6,900 bases of DNA from Planctomyces sp. (GTDB lineage Bacteria > Planctomycetota > Planctomycetia > Planctomycetales > Planctomycetaceae): contig SYLK01000083.1 in the NCBI GenBank assembly GCA_005809115.1, positions 1 to 6,900 of the forward strand, in the 5' to 3' direction. A program made the position numbers and the translations under genes. Below the pieces are notes generated by a model that searched no databases, was not told the DNA's origin, and was given only the letters and a program-made list of their open reading frames with translations. This document shows positions 1 to 3,997 of the stretch, piece by piece (position 1 is the stretch's first letter; every line of letters starts with the position of its first letter).

Positions 1-443
1 GTGGCGGATCCGGGTTCGAGCAGAATTCGGATGGGCCCCGGTCCGCTCTGCGTTGCCGCCTGATCCGGTGTCTGAGACAGGTTGCCGGCACCAGCCTCGC
101 TGTCCGAGAAGGTTTCGCCAGCGGTTTCGGGGCCGAGCTGCGGGTCATCCGACAGAGGCAGATTCCCGGGGGGCGACGCGGTCCGCAGCGTCCGCCGCAG
201 CCGGACGATCTCGTCCCGCTGTTTTCTGATCTGGGCGGTTTCGCGCTGCTGCTGGCGACGCCAGGCCGCTTGTTCTCGTGCGAGATCCTCTCGAGCCGTT
301 TCCAGCTGCTGCAGCTGGTCGTGCAGAAATTCTTCGGCGCGACAGGCCATACGATCCAGGTTTCTCGCCAGTTCCAGCACCTGACGTCGGTGGTCAACCG
401 ACGCTGCGCCAGCATTTTCGATTCGATGTGACGTCACAGTCAT
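1..443 (-). CDS. Coiled-coil protein of unknown function, 3' end beyond window (partial)
   Basis: This minus-strand frame is open from an ATG at 443 to the left edge: 147 codons visible, C-terminus missing. I do not recognise a family. Residues about 16-89 form a charged helix rich in Gln, Glu, Arg and Leu with heptad-like spacing (for example HDQLQQLETAREDLAREQ), so a coiled coil is likely. Residues about 90-133 are acidic, rich in Gly, Pro, Ser and Thr, and look disordered. A short beta-like stretch, GPIRILLEPGSA, begins at the edge and may open a folded domain. No signal peptide or membrane segment is visible. The frame is closed upstream by TAA at 476-474, so the start is at or near 443. 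Only a weak ribosome site (AGG at 454-452) precedes it. The gene lies 112 bp after the FHA/coiled-coil gene on the same strand and probably belongs to the same operon. Its composition resembles that neighbour, but homology is not shown. Confidence 0.75.
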   Translation of the reverse strand, partial: MTVTSHRIENAGAASVDHRRQVLELARNLDRMACRAEEFLHDQLQQLETAREDLAREQAAWRRQQQRETAQIRKQRDEIVRLRRTLRTASPPGNLPLSDDPQLGPETAGETFSDSEAGAGNLSQTPDQAATQSGPGPIRILLEPGSA

Positions 444-471
444 GGCGCATACCTGTCCGCTGTCCGGCCAC
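394..471 (-). CDS. Possible 25-codon leader ORF overlapping the start of the partial coiled-coil gene
   Basis: A GTG codon at 471-469 is preceded by AAAGGA (482-477) with a 5-base spacer, a better ribosome site than that of the longer gene starting at 443. It opens a 25-residue reading frame, beginning MAGQRTGMRH, that ends in TGA at 396-394, inside the longer gene in another frame. Translation through it would carry ribosomes across the start at 443, so it could couple or attenuate expression of that gene. Chance is a real alternative: the ORF is very short and its peptide matches nothing I know. Another reading is that AAAGGA is only a fortuitous purine run in the leader. Confidence 0.2.
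   Translation of the reverse strand: MAGQRTGMRHDCDVTSNRKCWRSVG
427..438. repeat. 12-bp perfect palindrome TGTGACGTCACA
   Basis: The 12 bases read identically on both strands. They lie 2-5 codons inside the partial coiled-coil gene, just downstream of its start. The centre TGACGTCA occurs once more in the window, near 1970-1977, inside the FHA gene, where it also encodes Val-Thr-Ser. The half-site TGTGA resembles that of CRP/FNR-type regulators, but their sites have a 6-base spacer and this one has 2. It could be an operator or a coincidence of codon use. Confidence 0.3.
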
Positions 472-555
472 AGTTATCCTTTCGGAACCGGCACGATGAG
501 TCACACGGGGCCTGCGGGAGCCACCGCGTAACGAAATCTGGTCTTCCGTTTCCGA

Positions 556-2313
556 TTACTTTCCCTCCAGCAGATTCCAGAGTCGCGAGATGCGGCTGCC
601 GAGTTTCGTGTCCTGACGGACAGTCTTCTCCTTGTCATGAACTTCGTTGAGATGCTGCCGCAGCGCCCGGAAGCGAAAACTGGATTCACTGAGTTCCACG
701 TGTTTTTCCGATGTCTGGCGTGCAGTTTCGAGTTCATGTCGCATCCTTGCCAGCTCGGCCCGCTCCTGGGCGAGTTTCACGGCTTCCTCGCGGAAGTCCT
801 TGCGGCTGGCTTCATCCAGCTCGCGGCGAAGCTGTGCGCACCGGGTTTCGGATTCGCTCAGCGAATGCCGCATTGCCTCCGCCTCTTCCCGCAGACCATT
901 CATCATCCGCTGGACGGCGTCATTGCGGGTCCTTGCGTTCTCCGCGGACACCGCTGCCTCAATCCGGTCGCGTTCTGCTTTCAGGCGATCAATCGATTGC
1001 GTCAGCTTCTGACGTTCTGCCTGCCATTCCTCTTCCCGCAGGCCGATTCGTTGTTCGATGTCACTGACCCAGCGATTGAGCTGTCGGCGTTCATCCTGTT
1101 CAGCCTGATTCGCGTTTTCTGCAGCTTCAAGCAGATCGTTCAGCAGTTGTACCTGTTCATCGCGCTGCTGCAGTTCCCCCAGCAGATTGTCCAGCCGATC
1201 AACCAGCCGTTCGGCTTCATCTCGCGAAATCAGGTCGCTGGTCTGGTCAGCGGCGTCACTCCGGCCGCGGCTGGAAGAAGCCGCATGAAACTCGGCGACC
1301 GTGGTCTGCAGTTCCACAACTTCGGCACGCAGCAGTTCAATCATTTCCGCCTGCCACGGATCATCGTCACTCACCGTGGACTGATGACTGCTGGCATTCA
1401 GGCAGTCTTTGAGTGCACTGATCTCGGCATTCGCCTGTTCGAGCTGCGACCGCAGACTTGTGATCGTCCGCAGTGCCGGATCTTCGGCAGCCCCTGCCGA
1501 CGTCCGGGCACGGGGCGCTGGCACGGCTGGCACCGCTGACACGGCTGGGGCGGCACCTTCAGGAGTTCGGGAGGCGTCATGGGGTCGTGCATCGCTCACA
1601 GCAGCCGTCACGGCTGCCTCAGCCGCAACCGTGGGATTTGCCGCAGGGGGTGTCTTTCCGGCTGCGGGTGCGGGTCCTGCAGCGTCAGAGACAGTCGGCG
1701 CAGTTCCCGGATTTTCGATCGTGGCAGTCCTGGCAACGGTCAACGGCACGGCAGCCGGCGAGCGGATTGCAGTCTTCTCGGACACGGCACCGGCCGGGAC
1801 GGCCGTTGATCCGGGAGCAGTCCGGGGGGCGACGAGCTGCGGTGACAGCAGGGCCCGGAGCAGATCTGACGAGTTCATCGGTGTCGATTTCCGGTCAGGC
1901 CGTGCGTCAGGAGTTCCGGGCCGTGTGCTGTCGTGAGAAGCGCTGCTGGTCCGGTCAGAAGGTTCGGCTGACGTCACATGGATGCTGAGCGCGACCGCCA
2001 CGGTGAACTGCCCCACACGGATGACGGAATCCATTACGATTTCGGCATCGGTGACGCGGCGATCATTCAGGAAAGTACCGGACGGCGAGTAGCAGTCGCG
2101 GACACTGACAGTCCCCTGATGTGCCCGGACAAGGCAGTGCATCGCTGCAATGCCCTCGCCGGTAACGCGCAGGTCTGCCGAGGGTTCCGAGCCCACGAGA
2201 AGATCGTGTCCGTCGTAAAGACTGCGGACGCATTGCCGGCCGTCCGGACAGGAGAGGGTGAGCACGGCGACGACGGTGTGGCTGGTGCTGCCAGGGCTGT
2301 TGGATTTCTGCAT
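556..2313 (-). CDS. FHA-like domain / coiled-coil protein, probable signalling scaffold
   Basis: The protein has 585 residues from ATG 2313 to TAA at 558-556. Residues about 13-111 fit an FHA beta sandwich: a strand ending LLVG (38-41), His59, D73...S76-P-S-G-T80, N83, then a closing VIRVGQFTVAV strand. FHA domains normally bind phosphothreonine, but the Arg after Gly41 is Ser42, the usual Ser-Arg before xHis is Ala56-Ala57, and NGT is SGT, so phosphopeptide binding is doubtful. Residues 112-280 form an Ala/Pro/Thr/Ser-rich linker holding one amphipathic segment (SSDLLRALLSPQLV, 148-161). Residues about 280-545 are long charged coiled coil with breaks near 310-320 and 343-360. A basic tail with Trp578 (about 542-585) ends the protein. 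There is no signal peptide or membrane helix, so it is probably cytoplasmic. The GTG at 2349 in the same frame lacks a ribosome site and would overlap the previous gene by 35 bases. One base separates it from the response regulator, implying coupled expression. A scaffold role is inferred from architecture and position. Confidence 0.85.
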   Translation of the reverse strand: MQKSNSPGSTSHTVVAVLTLSCPDGRQCVRSLYDGHDLLVGSEPSADLRVTGEGIAAMHCLVRAHQGTVSVRDCYSPSGTFLNDRRVTDAEIVMDSVIRVGQFTVAVALSIHVTSAEPSDRTSSASHDSTRPGTPDARPDRKSTPMNSSDLLRALLSPQLVAPRTAPGSTAVPAGAVSEKTAIRSPAAVPLTVARTATIENPGTAPTVSDAAGPAPAAGKTPPAANPTVAAEAAVTAAVSDARPHDASRTPEGAAPAVSAVPAVPAPRARTSAGAAEDPALRTITSLRSQLEQANAEISALKDCLNASSHQSTVSDDDPWQAEMIELLRAEVVELQTTVAEFHAASSSRGRSDAADQTSDLISRDEAERLVDRLDNLLGELQQRDEQVQLLNDLLEAAENANQAEQDERRQLNRWVSDIEQRIGLREEEWQAERQKLTQSIDRLKAERDRIEAAVSAENARTRNDAVQRMMNGLREEAEAMRHSLSESETRCAQLRRELDEASRKDFREEAVKLAQERAELARMRHELETARQTSEKHVELSESSFRFRALRQHLNEVHDKEKTVRQDTKLGSRISRLWNLLEGK

Positions 2314-2314
2314 A

Positions 2315-3919
2315 TCAGGTAGCTCCCACGGTACGCGGACTGGACACACGAGCGGACCGAACGACGGAATCCGGCAGCGCGGCTGCTGACGCGGTCTGAG
2401 ACTGCTGACTGATCTGGTCGAGTGTGCGGATCAGGTCAGCTCTGGAGAATGGTCGCCGAATCATGATCGAGGCGGCCAGCGATTCGGTCAGCGGAATCGT
2501 GCTGCCGGCGGGCACGATCAGTCCGGCCGTCGCGGAAATCGCCGCCAGCTCGGACTGACGCAGCTTTTCCGGCAGATCGAGCTGCTGGTCACCTTCCACC
2601 GCGATCAGGATGGCATCGGGTTTTCGACGTTTGAGCAGCAGCTGCAGGCCGAAGTGGTCCCGGACCACGTGTCCGCTCCACGGGTTGTTTGGATCTGCCA
2701 GCACGGCGCGCACCAGACTTGCGCTCTGCGGGTCAGGTTCATAGACCAGCGCCAGGCGGGGCTGTGCCTGGACCTGCACTTGCCGCTCAACCCATTCGGC
2801 CCTGAGGAATCCTTCGAAGACGCGTCGCACTTCGTCACGCGGCATACCCGACCGCCGCGCCAGTTCCTCGCTGCTGCGGGGAGTTGTGTCGAGGTGTGAC
2901 AGGAGCTGCACGTGCTTAGCCGACAGCCCGGTGCGGTCGAGGTTCTGTCCGCGGAGGCCGTTCCGCAGCCAGCCGACAGAACTGTCGTCCGGTCCGAGTT
3001 CCTGTTCCGGACAGACCAGAGCACCGTCGACCAGCAGAGCGGCGAGGCACAAGTCAAGCGGGCTTCGGGCAAAGATCGCCGGGATTTTGCGTTCAGGCAG
3101 AAAACTGAAATTCTTCGGCTGGTTCTGAAAACAGTGCCGCGTCAGTACGGCAGCCTGATGACGCAGCAGAGTGCGGAGCATGCGCGGGTCAACCACCTTG
3201 CGATCGACCAGTTCCACCAGTCCTTCCATCTGCGTCGAGGCACCGCTGCTGAGAGTGAATCTGAGCAGAGGACCGAATTCCTTCAGCGCCTCCGGCAGCA
3301 GATCTGCCACTTCCGCGGCATTGATTGACGGGGAGACGACTCCCTGAATGCGGCCCTCTTTGAGATAGAACAGCACGCGGCTCTTTGGCAGTTCCACTTC
3401 CAGCATGCCGCCCTTCAGACCGTTGTTCAGGAAATCCAGCACCTCCCGCAGACCGAGCCAGCGGAAATCACCAGAGAAAGCCGGCTGGTCGATTTCACCC
3501 ACGACCTCATGTACCGCGGTCCCGTTGGCCTGAGAATTCATGATCATGGCGCCCGTCTCAAGCGCATTCGCCACCGCCATCAGGAGCAGTTCGGGTTTGA
3601 ACGGCTTGGGCAGAGAGTCCACGACATTGGGAACGTCCATGTATTCAACGTAGGCCTTTTTCCTCAGGGTCGAGGACACCAGAAACGGCACGTTTCGGCA
3701 TTCGGGATACTGAATGATCTTCCGACAGACCTCGATCCCCGTGGTGCCGGGCAGCTGATGGTCCAGCAGAATCAGGTCGGGAATCAGCTCGCGCGCCATC
3801 TCGATCCCGATTTCACCATTCGGCGCGAGCTGGACGCGGTATCCCTCCTGACTCAGATGGCTGTCGACCATCTTCCGGATCGTCGCACTGTCGTCAATCA
3901 CCAGAATCGTCTTCGTCAT
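2315..3919 (-). CDS. Response regulator: receiver, PATAN (DUF4388) region, winged-helix-like segment and degenerate C-terminal receiver
   Basis: This 534-residue cytoplasmic protein is the likely phosphate acceptor of the adjacent CheA. Residues 3-122 are a complete receiver: acidic pair Asp9-Asp10, phosphoacceptor Asp53 in LLDHQLPG, Ser82/Ser83 at the switch position and Lys105 in PKPF. Residues about 147-300 look like a PATAN/DUF4388 module, including FSGDFRWLGLREVLDFLNNG and RVLFYLKEGRIQGVVSP; this module links receivers to protein partners in cyanobacterial PatA and PixG type regulators. Residues about 332-380 resemble a winged helix (SSEELARRSGMPRDEVRRVF). Residues about 388-503 look like a second receiver, starting LALVYEPD and ending IMIRRPFSRADL, but the phosphoacceptor position carries no Asp (ILIAVEG) and the Lys is Arg489, so it should not be phosphorylated. 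The start MTKTILVIDD is usual for receivers and has a weak AGAG 9 bases upstream. The in-frame ATG at 3979 would add 20 non-domain residues. Confidence 0.88.
   Translation of the reverse strand: MTKTILVIDDSATIRKMVDSHLSQEGYRVQLAPNGEIGIEMARELIPDLILLDHQLPGTTGIEVCRKIIQYPECRNVPFLVSSTLRKKAYVEYMDVPNVVDSLPKPFKPELLLMAVANALETGAMIMNSQANGTAVHEVVGEIDQPAFSGDFRWLGLREVLDFLNNGLKGGMLEVELPKSRVLFYLKEGRIQGVVSPSINAAEVADLLPEALKEFGPLLRFTLSSGASTQMEGLVELVDRKVVDPRMLRTLLRHQAAVLTRHCFQNQPKNFSFLPERKIPAIFARSPLDLCLAALLVDGALVCPEQELGPDDSSVGWLRNGLRGQNLDRTGLSAKHVQLLSHLDTTPRSSEELARRSGMPRDEVRRVFEGFLRAEWVERQVQVQAQPRLALVYEPDPQSASLVRAVLADPNNPWSGHVVRDHFGLQLLLKRRKPDAILIAVEGDQQLDLPEKLRQSELAAISATAGLIVPAGSTIPLTESLAASIMIRRPFSRADLIRTLDQISQQSQTASAAALPDSVVRSARVSSPRTVGAT
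2323..2327 (-). promoter_or_regulatory. Ribosome binding site GGGAG that decides the FHA gene start
   Basis: GGGAG on the minus strand lies 9 bases before ATG 2313 and inside the last codons (Val-Gly-Ala) of the response regulator gene. The junction reads TGA-T-ATG. This supports ATG 2313 over the in-frame GTG at 2349 and points to translational coupling, with ribosomes ending the upstream gene able to restart at once. Confidence 0.6.
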
Positions 3920-3987
3920 GGATGTCGTCTCTGTGAATCGGTGGTAGGAATAAGTGAAATCGGAGATCCCACTGGCCATCTGGTCCG

Positions 3988-3997
3988 GTCAGCTGAC
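3988..3997. repeat. 10-bp palindrome GTCAGCTGAC over the kinase stop codon
   Basis: The ten bases are self-complementary and contain the TGA stop of the kinase gene (3991-3989). An AGGAG motif adjoins on the minus strand (4001-3997), 17 bases before ATG 3979, which is too far to be an efficient ribosome site for that codon. The stem is too short for a terminator and has no T-run. It may be chance. Confidence 0.25.

Noticed and set aside
302..318. Inverted repeat CCAGCTGC-T-GCAGCTGG
   Set aside because: It falls in codons for Gln and Leu in a coiled coil (QLQQL), where CAG and CTG codons create such symmetry by themselves.
444..555. Possible terminator between the FHA gene and the partial gene
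   Set aside because: Short G+C-rich complementarities exist, but none forms a convincing stem followed by a T-run on the minus strand.
637..1539. 300-codon open frame on the plus strand
   Set aside because: It lies entirely antisense to the coiled-coil part of the FHA protein. Its translation is a biased shadow rich in Phe, Gln and Leu with no domain, while the minus-strand frame gives a coherent FHA/coiled-coil protein.
2314..2349. GTG 2349 as the FHA gene start
   Set aside because: It has no ribosome site, overlaps the previous gene by 35 bases and adds 12 residues outside the FHA fold; ATG 2313 has GGGAG at 9 bases.
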